From: Halicephalobus mephisto
Lineage: Eukaryota > Nematoda > Chromadorea > Rhabditida > Panagrolaimidae
Direction of reading: 5' to 3'
Assembly: GCA_009193035.1 (NCBI GenBank)
Contig: SWDT01000013.1
Coordinates: forward strand, 124,001 to 188,000
Length of the DNA stretch: 64,000 bases
Below are positions 33,826-45,593 of the stretch, piece by piece (position 1 is the stretch's first letter; each line of letters begins with the position of its first letter). The notes under the pieces were generated by a model that worked only from the letters and a program-made list of their open reading frames with translations, was not told the origin of the DNA and searched no databases. The position numbers were made by a program, and so were the translations under genes.

Positions 33826-35165
33826 TGACGTATTAATTAATATGATTTCTCAAAACTGAATGAGATTCAACTGAATACGAAAGAGTGATAACCATCCAAA
33901 AATGCGAACCTCAAAAGTTTGACCAAATGACACTTTTGTGAATATCAACTAAAAGATTAAAAATAGAATGAAACCTACTTCCTCTAAATTTGTGGCGATG
34001 CAAGTCGTGGGGCCCGCGGGAAGACGTGAACACCATGATTGAAATCTAAACTCAGGCTAGGCCGCTGCTTCGGGATGCGAGGCACCACCATTGCGCGGCC
34101 TCAGAATATTCCAAATTTTCCACGGTAAAACTTTGAATAATATTAATATTGTTAAATTCGATGAAATAAGTAATATCAATATTGTTAGTTAATTTGTTAA
34201 TATATATAATTGAAGAAATTAAAAATGAAAAAAAGGTGTCAGTGATCTTGATGTTACGAAGGCCGAGATGACACATGCGCAAGAGGCGGCACTGAGCCAA
34301 GCTGAGCCAAATTGCGAGTTGTCAGATGCCTGCCGCTCCAGAAGAGGCAATCGAAATTAGCCGTATATCGCAAAGAACACTTGTTTGAAAAACGGAATCT
34401 CGCTTCCGTCACCTCCTTCTTGAATGTCAAACTTCGTTTAGTCAATATAAAAAACCTTAAATTTTAATTTTAAAAGTTAGTAATTTACAACAAACAACCC
34501 CGGATTAAAATTCACGACAAAATAAATCACTTTATGTTATGGAAAAATCTGGAACAACATATGGCGCAAAAAAAGTAAAAAATTAAAATCAAAACAGCCA
34601 CTTCTGAAATTAATTTTCCAAAGAAATGTAACAATTAATGTTTTTTCGGAATTTTTCGGATGATTTCCTCGAAATAAAAAAATTGAAAGGGGTATTCGTG
34701 GTTCTCTGGAATAACGACAAAATAAAAGACAAACTTTGATGGAAAAATTCCCTCTGAGACAATATTTGGTTTTTTTGAAATTTCTCTAGACAACTATCAA
34801 CATTTTTTTCGTGCCACTTTTCATTGCCAACTTTGGAACGAATAAAAATTGATTGAAACGAAGACTAAAAGCTCTCGAGAGCCGTTGACTACCCTCCTCC
34901 CAGATAGCTGTGGAATCAAAAAGTAAATGACAGTCCGAGAATACTTGTCTAGAAATAATTGTTGTTGCCTTAGGATAATAGGCAAGCAAGTATAAGAGCC
35001 ATTTATCCAGGTCTAAGTTTAATTTCAAGGCTTTGCGTGTCTGAAAAGGAAAACAACTTGTTCGGGAAATTTCTGTAATGCGAAGTTGATTCGGAACTTT
35101 CCAAAAGCAAACTACCAACAAGCTTACCGAAAAACAAAAATATTCAACTCGAAAAGGTTAGTTTG

Positions 35166-35598
35166 ACACAAATAAAAAAAGCGTAACTTTTGGTACAGTA
35201 ACAAATGCAAGTTTTCACTATTACTTTTTAATTTTCGTCACAAATTTTAAATATTAATGAAAAATGTGACGATTGTGTCACATTTCGCAATTGTTATCGG
35301 GATAAAAATTATACTTTTTTATATGAACTTAATGCAACTACACATTGAATCTAATTTATTTGATATATCAAAATAGTTTTAATATATCGACATATCAAAA
35401 TAGTTTTAATATATCGACATATCATATACAATCCATCGATATCAGCGTAAAAAAGTATAACTTTTAGTTCACTAATAAATGCAAATTTTCACTATTAATT
35501 TTTAATTTTCGTCACAAATGTTAAATATTAATGAAAAATGTGACGATTGTGTCACATTTCGCAATTGTTACGAAGCTGAAAGTTACACTTTTTTGTGT
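35166..35598. mobile_element. Composite non-autonomous element with ACACAAA...AAGCGTAACTTTTGG termini
   Basis: The left end ACACAAATAAAAAAAGCG is inverted at the right end (AAGTTACACTTTTTTGTGT). Inside there are two direct copies of a ~140-bp unit (AAATGTGACGATTGTGTCAC palindrome plus flanks). They bracket a middle segment with two tandem TTTAATATATCGACATATC copies. There is no open frame. A second copy is at 44508-44868, and a solo unit at 52002-52162. Confidence 0.8.
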
Positions 35599-35639
35599 AA
35601 CAGTAAAATGAGAAGACTACTGCTGAAAAATTCTATAAT

Positions 35640-36290
35640 CCCATGAAACTTCAAAAATTCAGAATTCATATGCACTATCTAAATTTACTTTGAAATGACC
35701 AGAGAATCAAATTTGGATAGTGTCTTCAAAACTTCGTTTTTGAATTTTTTAGATATTATCCAAATTTGTGATGCAACAAAAATACCGGACCAATTTTAGA
35801 TAATGTCCGGAAAATCCCAATTTTTGGATTTCCTAGACACTATCCAAGATTAAAGTTCAAAAAAAAATTACATTGATTCTGAATAATGTCCATAAAGTTT
35901 CGTTTTTTTGAATTTTTTAAACACTATTTAAGTTTAAAATTGAGTAAAAATGAGTAGATTAAACTAGAATAGTGTCCGGAAAACCCCAATTTTCGAATTT
36001 TTTTAAACACTATCCAGGATTAAAGTTCAAAAAAATTATATTAATTTCGAATAACGTCCATAAAATTTTATTTTTTTGGATTTTTTAACAATATTCACGG
36101 TCAGAGTTTGGTAGAAATACAAAAACGAACTTGAAGAGCATTTACAAATTCGAAATTTTTCAATTTGATATACACTATGCCAGTTTGAATTTCAATGAAA
36201 ACACCAAATCAATCTTGGATAGTGTCTGAGGAACTCAAAAATTAAGATTTTCTAAATACTATCTAAATTTGAAATTTAATAGTTTCATAT
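35640..36290. repeat. Palindromic repeat cluster 18
   Basis: About eight units. Those near 35714, 35800 and 35970 keep both arms, and others are reduced to one arm. Confidence 0.85.
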
Positions 36291-36839
36291 TTATCAATAA
36301 ATACAAAATAAATGAATAGTATACACGACGACGCGTAATTAAATAACTGCAACTTTGTATTTGCCAACAGAATCCAACTTTCTCTAAATACCTACCAAAT
36401 GAGGAAAGCTGTCAATTTACGAATACAACACCAATTTCCCAGGTGAGCTCAACGCACAAGGTCCATTGAGGAGTTTTCTAAAGGTGTCTTTTCACACAAG
36501 TTTCACTCCAAGACTCCAATTAGTCCTCGAGCCTTCGAAGCCTCGACAGGAAATAATTTTCAGACATGTTTAACAAAGAATTGAGCTTAGAGATCAGACG
36601 GGAAAAAGGGTGAAAACGTGTTTTTGCAACCTTTATTCAACTCCCGATTTAGAAACAAAATGCACACAGTTCGGGTCCCGAAGGGATAAAAAGGTCAGAG
36701 CAGTCATCGAAATTGGGGCCAATTATCTGAACCCACACATTCTTTGCAATATTCACAAAGTTTAAATGGATAATTTTAACTTAGACTTCTGTTACTTTCG
36801 AAAGCAGAATAATTACAGACTTTTTACTTTCTCTACAAA

Positions 36840-37398
36840 TTAGGATAATCACCAGAAAATTCGAAAATTCAGAATTTGCGGACACTATCCGAATTTGGTT
36901 TTCTTATTCTACTGTACTGTAAATTTGAAGAGTACCTAGAAATCCGAAATTTTTGAATCTTTTGACCACTATTCGAGCTTAGAGTTGAATAAAACCTGAC
37001 CAAGTTTGGATAGTGTCCATAAATTCAAAACTTTTCAATTTTTAAACAATATCCAAGTTTCAAGTTCAAAGAGAGTAAACTGACTGAATCTAGATAATAT
37101 CCACAAATTCGAAACTTTCTAGACACTATCCGAGCTTTGACGGCAATAGAAATAGTTCATTAAACTTGGATAGTGTCTAGAAAATTAAGAAATTTGGATT
37201 TTTCGGACACTATCCAAGTTTAGATTTCAGTGAAAATAGATCGATTAAACTTGGATAATGCTTAAAAAATTGCATCTTTCCAACTTTTTGGACATTGTCA
37301 AACTCTGCAGTCCAATGAAATAATTACACAAAACTTGGATAGTATCTAGAAAATTCCAAATTTCTTAATTTCCTAGACACTATCCACATTTACATAAC
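36840..37398. repeat. Palindromic repeat cluster 19
   Basis: Seven units. The last ends at about 37387, within 20 bp of the stop codon of the small minus-strand gene. Confidence 0.9.
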
Positions 37399-37404
37399 AT
37401 TAAA

Positions 37405-37650
37405 CTAACCGTGAATTCCATGAGCAGCATTTTCGGTTTTTACTTTTTCTTTCTTTTTCCTCTTCTCTTCCTTGTCGATCCTGTAAGCAGATCTCAACGA
37501 CAAATCCACCAAGTAGTCATTGTTGTAACAATTGAGCACAAATTCATCGTCAATACTCGCTTCAAATTGAATAAGGTCGTCGATAAAATTATCATCCTCA
37601 TTAATAGGGAGTAAAAGAAGAGGGTTTCTAGAAGAATCAATTTGAGCCAT
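37405..37650 (-). CDS. Small acidic/lysine-rich protein of unknown function
   Basis: This is a single ORF of 81 aa. It has an acidic, leucine-rich first half (NEDDNFIDDLIQFEASIDDE) and a strongly basic second half (YRIDKEEKRKKKEKVKTE), ending AAHGIHG. The final codons GGT TAG could equally be a donor (CACG|GTTAGT), in which case the protein continues in an exon I cannot find beyond the adjacent repeat cluster. The gene is divergent from POLR3D, 360 bp away. I do not recognise the family. Confidence 0.45.
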   Translation of the reverse strand: MAQIDSSRNPLLLLPINEDDNFIDDLIQFEASIDDEFVLNCYNNDYLVDLSLRSAYRIDKEEKRKKKEKVKTENAAHGIHG

Positions 37651-38010
37651 TGTCGAATTGGAAAAAAAACCGGAAAAAGAAGATAGTCCGTGGGAGAATT
37701 CTCATCAAATGCAAACATTTCATAGGAGAGAACTTAGAGGACCTGATTTGATGGAATAATCAAAGAACAGAACGAGATATTGTTAGTTTTACAATTCTGA
37801 AATTAGGAAATACTTCTTATGCAAAAATAATTCAGAAATTCGCGCGAGTGTGGCTTGGCGTGTCTTGTTGCCAACAGATATTTCATCAAATCGTCCGGAA
37901 AATTGCGCAATTTTGAATCATTCTTGCTACTTCTTCCGTCATTATTAATTACACTATCTTCGTTATTCCTATATATATTTTCAGAAACGAGTTTTCTCGA
38001 AGTTCCAATA
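37651..38010. promoter_or_regulatory. Shared divergent promoter region
   Basis: This 360-bp spacer between two divergent start codons has no repeat units. Open frames on both strands here look like extensions of the flanking genes rather than exons. Confidence 0.4.
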
Positions 38011-39437
38011 ATGAAGAAACGAACCAACAACGGTAATGCAGCTGACGGCTCTGGAACTTCAAAGAGGTAAATTTTAGCTTTCCCTAATTTCCTCATTAGG
38101 TTTTGAGTTTACAGAACTTACAACAGAAGGAATAATTCAAATCGACGACAGCAGACAAGGGGTCCTCAAGTTGGTCAAATTGTGAATCTTGCAGATGTCG
38201 GAGAAGGTGGATTAGTTCCTGTGGACCAGAAACGTTACCAACCAAAGCGGACCACGACTGGTTTGTTTTATATTGCTCTTTTTTTCAACTCTATTATCAT
38301 CTTTTATAGGAACAGAAGAGATTCTCGGAACTATTGACATCGATTACAATGTTGAACCAAGATCATTTGGGTCGAGAGGAAGGAATGATAAAGATCCTAC
38401 ACCTGAACCTATTGTAAATTCCATGATTACTAAGGCCAATATGAAAAAGTCATCTACCAACATCGTGCCGGATCATGTTAGGAAACGCGGATTCCGTGCA
38501 ATTTGGGAAGAAGCCCTGAAGAAAGAAAGCGGCCCACCTCCGGCTTCTACTTACAATCGTCCCAAAAACGTCACCGTGCCGGCCTATCCCGTTCCTCTCG
38601 CTCAACCTGCTCAATGTCTAAACAAGTTCGCCATCAAGAAGTTGCCATTGGAGGAACCTCGATTCCGTCAAATCAATAACCAACGGAATATGATTTTCCA
38701 TGAAGAAGTTTTCCGAAAGCGATTCGATGGAACGAAGGCCTGCTCCAAGGTTGCCACTAGAATCTTTCAACAAATTTTCAACCAAAGTAGGTTATTCCCT
38801 AAATTCGCCTCTTAATCTTAAATTCTCAGATAAAGGAAATAGCAATCTATTCATAATGCAGCTTCCAAATTCTCTCCGTACTATAACCAATGACAACAAG
38901 AACAATCTCGTTGATGACGACATAAAGCTCAAGGAACAGAACTTGAATATTCAAAAACTGGCAAGTTTAACGAATATCTAATCTAATTATTAACTCCATT
39001 TTCAGGAATCGGAAGAAACTGGTGCTCAAAAGAACGAACAACCTAAAATTCTTGCTCTCCAGAATTTCAAACACGATCAACCATTTGGAAAACTCCAAAT
39101 TTTGAAGAGCGGCCGAGTTGTTCTGAAGATTGGTAACCGTCGACTTGATGTGGTTACGACTTCTCCTAGTCAAGAATGCGATGTTGGTGCAATTATCGAG
39201 GATCAAGGAGCCATGCAGGGAAATCTTCAACAAGGAAGATTTACATTGAATCAAAAACCGCCCTCTATGAATATCCTAGGAAGGGTGAATCAGTACTTTT
39301 CTGCCTTTTACGATTACAACAAGGTCTTAGATGAATCCTCTCTTGAAGATAGTGTGGAAGAAACACCGAAGCTGATGAAAGACGTGGTTAAAGAAGGTGA
39401 AAAAATGATGCCAATGAGGGTAAAGTTAGAACCATGA
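38011..39437 (+). CDS. rpc-4: RNA polymerase III subunit RPC4 (POLR3D/RPC53)
   Basis: Five exons, 38011-38066, 38115-38260, 38310-38786, 38830-38960 and 39006-39437, give 413 aa (human about 398). The N-terminus is basic and low complexity (KKRTNNGNAADG, RRNNSNRRQQTRGP). The C-terminal RPC4 domain is recognisable: PFGKLQILKSGRVVLKIGNR, then RLDVVTTSPSQECDVGAI, matching GKLLIRKSGRVQLLLG in vertebrates. RPC4 pairs with RPC5 (C37) in a TFIIF-like module of Pol III used in initiation, termination and reinitiation in the nucleus. The fourth intron (38961-39005, 45 nt) starts GCAAGT, not GT. The alternative GT three bases on shifts the frame, so this is a GC-AG intron. The gene is probably the first of an operon with the TMEM126-like gene. 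Confidence 0.92.
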
Positions 39438-39512
39438 TATTGTGGGATATCTGAAGTTCCCCGGTAATTCTTTTTGTAATTTTGTTGAGTTTGGGTATAA
39501 GAGATAAAGGGT

Positions 39513-39518
39513 AATAAA
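39513..39518 (+). terminator. Poly(A) signal AATAAA of POLR3D
   Basis: AATAAA lies 76 bp after the POLR3D stop and about 115 bp before a trans-splice-like acceptor. This is normal spacing for a nematode operon. Confidence 0.6.
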
Positions 39519-39630
39519 ATATTCCTAACTGATGAGAAATAGGAATAATCGAAAAATGACCCAACTGATTTAAGATTGAATGGTCTTGAAGCGAAAGTGA
39601 TTCTTCAGCTCTTGATTTTTATTTCCCGTC

Positions 39631-39633
39631 TAG
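39631..39633 (+). promoter_or_regulatory. Candidate SL2 trans-splice acceptor
   Basis: TTTTTATTTCCCGTCTAG sits 22 bp before the ATG of the TMEM126-like gene. No coding exon lies between it and the POLR3D poly(A) signal. Confidence 0.5.
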
Positions 39634-39655
39634 TCCCTATTACATCGTTCCCCCT

Positions 39656-40704
39656 ATGGCTCCCCAACAGTCTGTTGATCCGGTTTCTATCTGGAATAGA
39701 TCTAAAATCCTAGATAAAATTGATGATCCAAAAGCTTTTGATAATTTGATTTCGAAAACAGAGTAAGTTTGATTTTTAAAATTCTTAAAAAGTTTTATTT
39801 TAGAGTTGCAGAAAGATATCATGGTAAAAGATCAATAGTATGGACTTCGTTATCAGAAGTAACAGGACCTAATAGACAAGCATTTATTACAAAAATGGTT
39901 AGGAATTGGCCGTATTATGAAGAGAAATATTCTATGATTATTCCTGCTCATGTCAGTACTTTGAGTACTTGTGTCAGTGCTTCTGTTGTTGGTATGGTTT
40001 TTATATTCTTCAAAAATCTTAATTGATCAATTTTGATATATGAATTTTAATTTTTTAGCTTCGAAGATTAATGCAGATTTGTTTCTTTACAACCCAAAAG
40101 CAGGGTACTTGGAAAGTATCAAGAAGTGTCCCAAATCTCCCTTGATCATGCCGATATACGCCTGTGGGATTTTATCCTTTGCTTTTTATAGCAAATTTGT
40201 GTTTAATCCTTTCATGAATGAAGACGCCCCATGTCCGTCCTGTGCCTTGTCCAGGTTTGCTGCCATCATGGTTGGAAGTGGGGTTTTGTTCCCGGCCATC
40301 ATTACTCCTCCTCTTGCTCATTACGTTGTAAGTTATTTCTTGATTTATTGCATATATTCAAATGAATGTTCTAGAATATGCAACGAAATCCCGAGATCCC
40401 AACTCCTAAGAATTATCTCGAGTTTGTGACATTGATCTACATGACTTCCAAACCTTCCTGGTCTGTCCTCCCGAAGCTGGCGATTTTCCAGATAATTGTA
40501 GCAGCAATAGGAACTTATTCTTTACTTTGGGGGAGAGAAAGAATCTTCAGAACTATGGACATGGACCCAAATTTACTCAAGGAAGCGTTGACAAAAGCCC
40601 AAAGCCAGAACTCCTTCAAGGCGAAGATCAACGACATCTGCAACAGAGTATCCTTCCTCAAACCTTTTGCTGACGACATCACTGTCGATGAGGAGCATCC
40701 ATGA
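39656..40704 (+). CDS. TMEM126-like mitochondrial membrane protein
   Basis: Four exons, 39656-39762, 39804-39991, 40059-40327 and 40375-40704, keep frame and give 297 aa. The second half matches vertebrate TMEM126A/B in order: hydrophobic segments, CPSCALSRFAAIMVGSGVLF (family CETCTITRSG...), then MTSKPSWSVLPKLAIFQIIV (family IRTSKPVFRKMLFPIL). I see about four membrane segments. Vertebrate TMEM126 proteins sit in the inner mitochondrial membrane and assist complex I assembly. The N-terminus is about 80 residues longer than in human and has no obvious presequence. It lies 219 bp downstream of POLR3D on the same strand. Confidence 0.85.
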
Positions 40705-40901
40705 GTAGTTGAAACTAGGACAAGTTTACCATTTACGGGTTTTACTAGGTTTCTCTTTCATAAAAGTTTAAAAAATACAAAATTACAAATTCCTAATACT
40801 ATCGAAACTACTCGTTAAATTTCTTAAACTGACACGTTTTTTCAGCGTAAAATCTGATAAGTTGAAACTGGTACAAACAGACATGGGGATTAGTAGATTG
40901 T

Positions 40902-42073
40902 TTAATAAATATTCAATTTGGCATCTGCAGGAATTCCGTATTTAGTCTTATTTTCGTCGAATAAGTTAGTCAATTGGGCACAGTACTCGGCATGGAGACG
41001 GTCGATTTCCTCAGATGTTGGATTGGGGTTTTTCTTAACTGGGATCGGCTTACCTACTGAAAATTTGAAATTATTAAAGTTGTTTTTAAATTAAAACTTG
41101 CCGACAGTATGAATGGGAGTTCTGTAAGGGAGTAGTCCGAAAGAGTAGTTGAAGATTCCTCTGCCCATGAATAATGGAGGCGAGAATCCACAGTATTCCT
41201 TGAATTTGCTTTGGAAATTCCTCAATTTAGTTCCTCGTTGATTTTCGACTTGATGATAAGTGGCGTTTTCTCCAAAGTTGTACATAGGGACCAGGTGAGC
41301 TCCGTTCTTGAGGGCGATTTTGACGAATCCTTTTCTCGAAGAAAGCTTCAAATCGAAGTTGTCTGGATGAGAGTCTAGAGCTTCTTCAGCCCCTCCTAGG
41401 ATTATCCCGACGGCTTTGCCTTTCTCTTCGCTTTTCAGGATGTACTCGATGCTTTCTGCCGACGACGATATTGCTCCACATGCAAGGACTAATTCTCTTC
41501 TGATGGGGAATAGGAATTGTGATGGCAAGGTACAGAGTCTAGGAACGATCCCGGGGAAAATTTTGGACCAACCAGTTCCTTCGGTACAAAGATTTGAGAA
41601 AGTACTAATCCCGAGGATTCCATGAGGATGACAACCGATTATGTAATTCTGATCTGTGGAAAGTTCAGCAGTTTTCACAAGTTTGATAGGAAAATAATTG
41701 ACAAAATACTCCCAAACACGGGCTCGACGGAACCATTGCTGCGGATGAGATCCCGTCGCCGGGGCTTGTCGGTCGTAAACGAACCAAGTGAAATAAAGAA
41801 CCGTCAACCACCTGAAGTAAAAAATTAATTTAAAATTACTCAATTTACTCAATTTACAACTCACCAAAAACTAGTAAAGAAGAGAATATAGAAGGGAACA
41901 ACGAGGGAAAACACAGGGGCAATGATGAAAACGAAGACAAAGTAGCAAACAGAGGCCGTCTGGAGCCTCCGTTCGAAAGGGACATTGAGAGGAGCCCACT
42001 GCATCTCTGGAGTCGAAAACAACAACAATCCAAAGTCCTCTCTCAAGGAATGTGCCTGGAAGTTGAATATCAT
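40902..42073 (-). CDS. dgat-2: Diacylglycerol O-acyltransferase 2 family enzyme
   Basis: Three exons, 42073-41865, 41811-41102 and 41056-40902, give 357 aa. Two hydrophobic stretches at about 40-80 form the membrane hairpin. The catalytic HPHG follows at residues 130-133 ([12 protein letters not shown]). Further DGAT2 blocks are [50 protein letters not shown], and TVVGKPIPV created by the last splice. The enzyme makes triacylglycerol from diacylglycerol and acyl-CoA at the ER and lipid droplets; MGAT activity cannot be excluded. The last intron (41101-41057, 45 nt) begins GCAAGT. A GC donor is the only choice that yields HTVVGKPIPV. The start at 42073 is the first in-frame Met; Met at 42004 ([16 protein letters not shown]) also resembles family N-termini. 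Confidence 0.94.
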
Positions 42074-42234
42074 ATATCAAAATTATAATAATAATAAAAT
42101 CACATAAAATATATAAATTAAAGAAACAAACACGACCCACATCGGAGGACTCGATCCAAAGCCCAAGGAAACGTCATCACTTTCGCGCTCTGGTCAAAGC
42201 ATACGTTTGACAAGAATATCGGTCAAAAAACAGG

Positions 42235-42695
42235 GAGATGTAAACTTGAACAGTGTCCAGAAAACTTGAAAATTATGATTTTCTGGCCACTATTTAGGTT
42301 TGCTTCTTAAGTTGTTCTTAACAATCCTGAATAGTGTCTAGGAAATCATAATTGCTAGCTTTTTAGACACTATCCAGGTGTACAATTACAATGAATCAAA
42401 AATAACTAGGATAGTGTTTAAAAAATGCATAAATTGGAAATTTGCAAACACTATCCAGATTCGAAATCATAAATTGGAGAAATAAATTAGGATAGTGTCT
42501 AAAAAATGCTTAAATTGGAAATTCCCAAACACTATCCAGATTCGAAATCATAAATTGGAATAGTATCCAAAAATCAAGAAATTAGAAACTTCAAACATTA
42601 TCCAGGTTTGGTTTTTCATTTATCCTAATCGCGAACCTGGATAATATCTGGAAAATCTCCTTTTCTCGATTTCTTAGTCACTATTCAATTTTACA
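42235..42695. repeat. Palindromic repeat cluster 20
   Basis: Six units. CCAGATTCGAAATCATAAATTGGA is repeated after two successive units (42460 and 42540). Confidence 0.9.
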
Positions 42696-44507
42696 CTAAT
42701 GTATCAAAATCACATTGGATTTCGAAACCACACCTAAAAGATCAATGAAATAAATGAGAAACCTCGAGACTTCCGATCAAACCATTTTGAATCTTTTTTG
42801 ATGATCCTTATTTACAAATGAGAAACTGATAAATGAGCGCCAAACTTTCTCTCAAGGTCAAAACGATCAAGGCTGGTCTTTTACAAAAACAAGATCCCTA
42901 ATATTTCGTTTAAAAATTATGTGGGCTTGGTCCTTTTAATAAAGTCAAGTTGCCAAGCAACTAAGGAACATAACCTTGGGTTAAGTTTTATTTTAAAGTA
43001 ATTTTTTTATCTTTGAAGAAAATCAAAATCGATCTTGAAAATTCATCAAATTCAATTTTTATGAATTTTCCAAAAAATAATTCTGAAAACATTTGAAATT
43101 TATTTTTTTAAAAATAAAAAATCTAAAACTTCTAAATTAAAAATTAAATTTTAAAGAAATCTAAAATTTCTAAATTTAAAAATTAAATTTTAAAGAAATC
43201 TAAAATTTCAATGATTTTCACCACAACATTGACTGGCCCATTTTTGATAAAAATGGAGTTTTTATCTCCGATTATGAAGAAAACGAGGTTCAGATTTACT
43301 TTCTCAAAAAAGCAAACAATTGATTAATCATTAAATTTCTAAGGAAAAAAAATAAAGTAAAAAATTTAAAAAAATCACTTAACTTAATCGAATGCATTTT
43401 CAGAAAACATCTATTTTTTAATTTATCTAAGGTACCTTATCTCCAAAATCTGATCTGGATGAATGACTTTCGACAATTCTGTCAGATGACAAAGCCGAAT
43501 TAGAATCGATAAACTCCAAAAAAATTTTATTTAAAAAATACGAATTGTAAACAACTTAAAATAGTTCTGTGAGATTTTTTTAAAGATTTATATTCAAATT
43601 TTAAAATCAAAACTGAACAAAAAGTACTTTTAATGATGCAATAAACCATATTTTTTAAATCAGAAATCAGAATCAAAAACCAACTTTCAGAATCCAGGAT
43701 TCTGAATTCTGAAAATTAATTCTGGACTTAAAAGACATAAAATTTTATATAAAAACTTTATTAAAAAAGTCGAAACTAACCTAAAATAATTTCCAAAATA
43801 CTACATAACAGACATAAAATTATTAAAAATAATTTTTAATTTTTAAAATTTTAAAAATTAAAACACAAATATTTGGGACAAAAAAATTTAAAATAGAAAT
43901 TTCACGCCTAAGATAGACGAGGATTTAAGTGAACATGTTCTTCTTTGATGACACAACATATCCATCTCGAGAGCTTTCCTCAATCAAGATTATTTTTCGC
44001 GTTGAATTTCACAAAAACGGAACAATTGTTTTTTTTACCCGATTGTTCCTGCAAGAATGGGTTCTTTGAGAACATCGAGACAATCGGTGGACCTCCTCGT
44101 TCCTACAAAGGAACAAAGGTCGAATATATCAACGATGAACATGTTCTTTGATTTTTCCGTGACGTTGAAACAAAACTACGCAATTTAATCAGAGAAATTT
44201 TCTGTATAAAGTGGACTTTGGTTTTAGTCTACCACAATGTTCTATTACATTCTCGACGTCATTGATGAAATTCGATTTCAGCTAAAAATCATTATCGATC
44301 AAAATAATGATTATTTTCGTTTTGAGATAATGTAGATCATGAGCAAAACAACTCCACTAATGCTCTTAATCGTCTTCGAGAAAATAGTACTTGTTTCATG
44401 ATAGTTCTTCTCCAACGAAATATTTGATTTTTTACCCAAAAAAACAATGTACTTTACTCTAAGTGACGTTTGGGAACAAACTACACCCATTTTTGTACCT
44501 TATTGAT

Positions 44508-44868
44508 ACACAAAAAAAACGTAACTTTTGGCACAATAACAAATGCAAATTGTTACTATTACTTTTTAATTTTCGTCACAAATGTTAAATATTAATGAAA
44601 AATGTGACGATTGTGCCACATTTCGCAATTGTTATCGGGATAAAAATTATACTTTTTTGTATGAACTTAATGCAACTACACATTGAATCTAATTTATTTG
44701 ATATATCAAAATAGTTTTAATATATCGACATATCATATACAATCCACCGATATCAGCGTAAAAAAGTATAACTTTTAGTTCACTAATAAATGCAAATTTT
44801 CACTATTATTTTTTAATTTTCGTCACTTTTCTCAATTTTTAGGAGGCTAAAAATTACGTTTTTTGTGT
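44508..44868. mobile_element. Second copy of the composite ACACAAAAA element
   Basis: The ends are ACACAAAAAAAACGTAACTT and AAATTACGTTTTTTGTGT. The internal order matches the 35.2-kb copy. It differs by a single (not double) TTTAATATATCGACATATC unit and by loss of about 60 bp (the GTGACGATTGTGTCAC palindrome) from the right half. Confidence 0.8.
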
Positions 44869-45593
44869 GAATGTTCTGAATTTGTGTTTAATTTTTGTTA
44901 AAATATTAAAAAAAAACAAAATGAAGCAAATATGTAAAATTTCACATATCAAAAGTTGAAAAAATACAAAAATATTTCCTTATTCATCGACTTTTGGTGA
45001 TGTTTATTTTTTTTTAATTTGAATAAAAAATTGAATCATTTTTTATGTAATTTTTATCCCCTAAGATTTCATAGATGAAATCTACATCGAATTTTATTAA
45101 ACAAAAATAGTTTACAATTATTTTTAACAACTAATTTACCGGCAGTTAATTTGTTTATAAAAAAATTGAGAAAATTATAATTTATCGAAAATATTTATAA
45201 AATAATAAATCTCCTAATTTAGACAACCAGGAACTTTAAAAAAGGAAGTTTTATTTTTCGTAGAAAAAAAATATATTTTTAAATTATATTTTTCATGATT
45301 TTGTAATATTACCGTAATTATGTAATTTTAAAAAGTGCTAAACAACGATTTTTATGTTTTTAGAGTTTTATGTTTTTCTATTTTTATGTTTTTATGTTTT
45401 TAGAGTTTTAGACTCTTAGACTTTTATATTTTTAGACTTTTATATTTTTACATTCAAAAACATAAATATCGCAAAATTACATACATTGTACGTACAGTAA
45501 ACAACGTAAGAAAAGTACTTTTTTACAATTTTCAAATCGAAAAACATCTGAACCCGTTTTTTAACTTTTCCAAGTTGTGGAGTTTACGACGGA

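Larger units (their letters stand above)
25320..37404. other. Long region without a confident gene (12 kb)
   Basis: Six palindromic clusters, one composite terminal-inverted-repeat element and AT-rich filler (for example 29.6-30.1 kb, a loose repeat of TTTTTAGAATTTTATAAAA, and 31.95-32.15 kb, TTAATTTTTCT runs) surround short unique islands. The islands lie near 25.4, 26.45, 26.8-27.25, 27.6-27.8, 28.5-28.8, 30.3-30.7, 31.4-31.9, 32.4-32.75, 34.0-34.45, 34.75-35.1 and 36.4-36.75 kb. Several carry exon-like open frames with splice signals (entries below), but I could not join them into a gene. Confidence 0.5.
42074..45593. other. Intergenic region with a repeat cluster and a mobile element
   Basis: This holds palindromic cluster 20 and the composite element at 44508-44868. 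The rest is AT-rich, with runs such as 43120-43215 and TTTTTATGTTTTTAGAG copies at 45350-45450. A unique stretch at 43.93-44.16 kb has exon-like frames in two phases, flanked by GAACATGTTCTT at both ends. I identify no gene in it. Confidence 0.5.
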
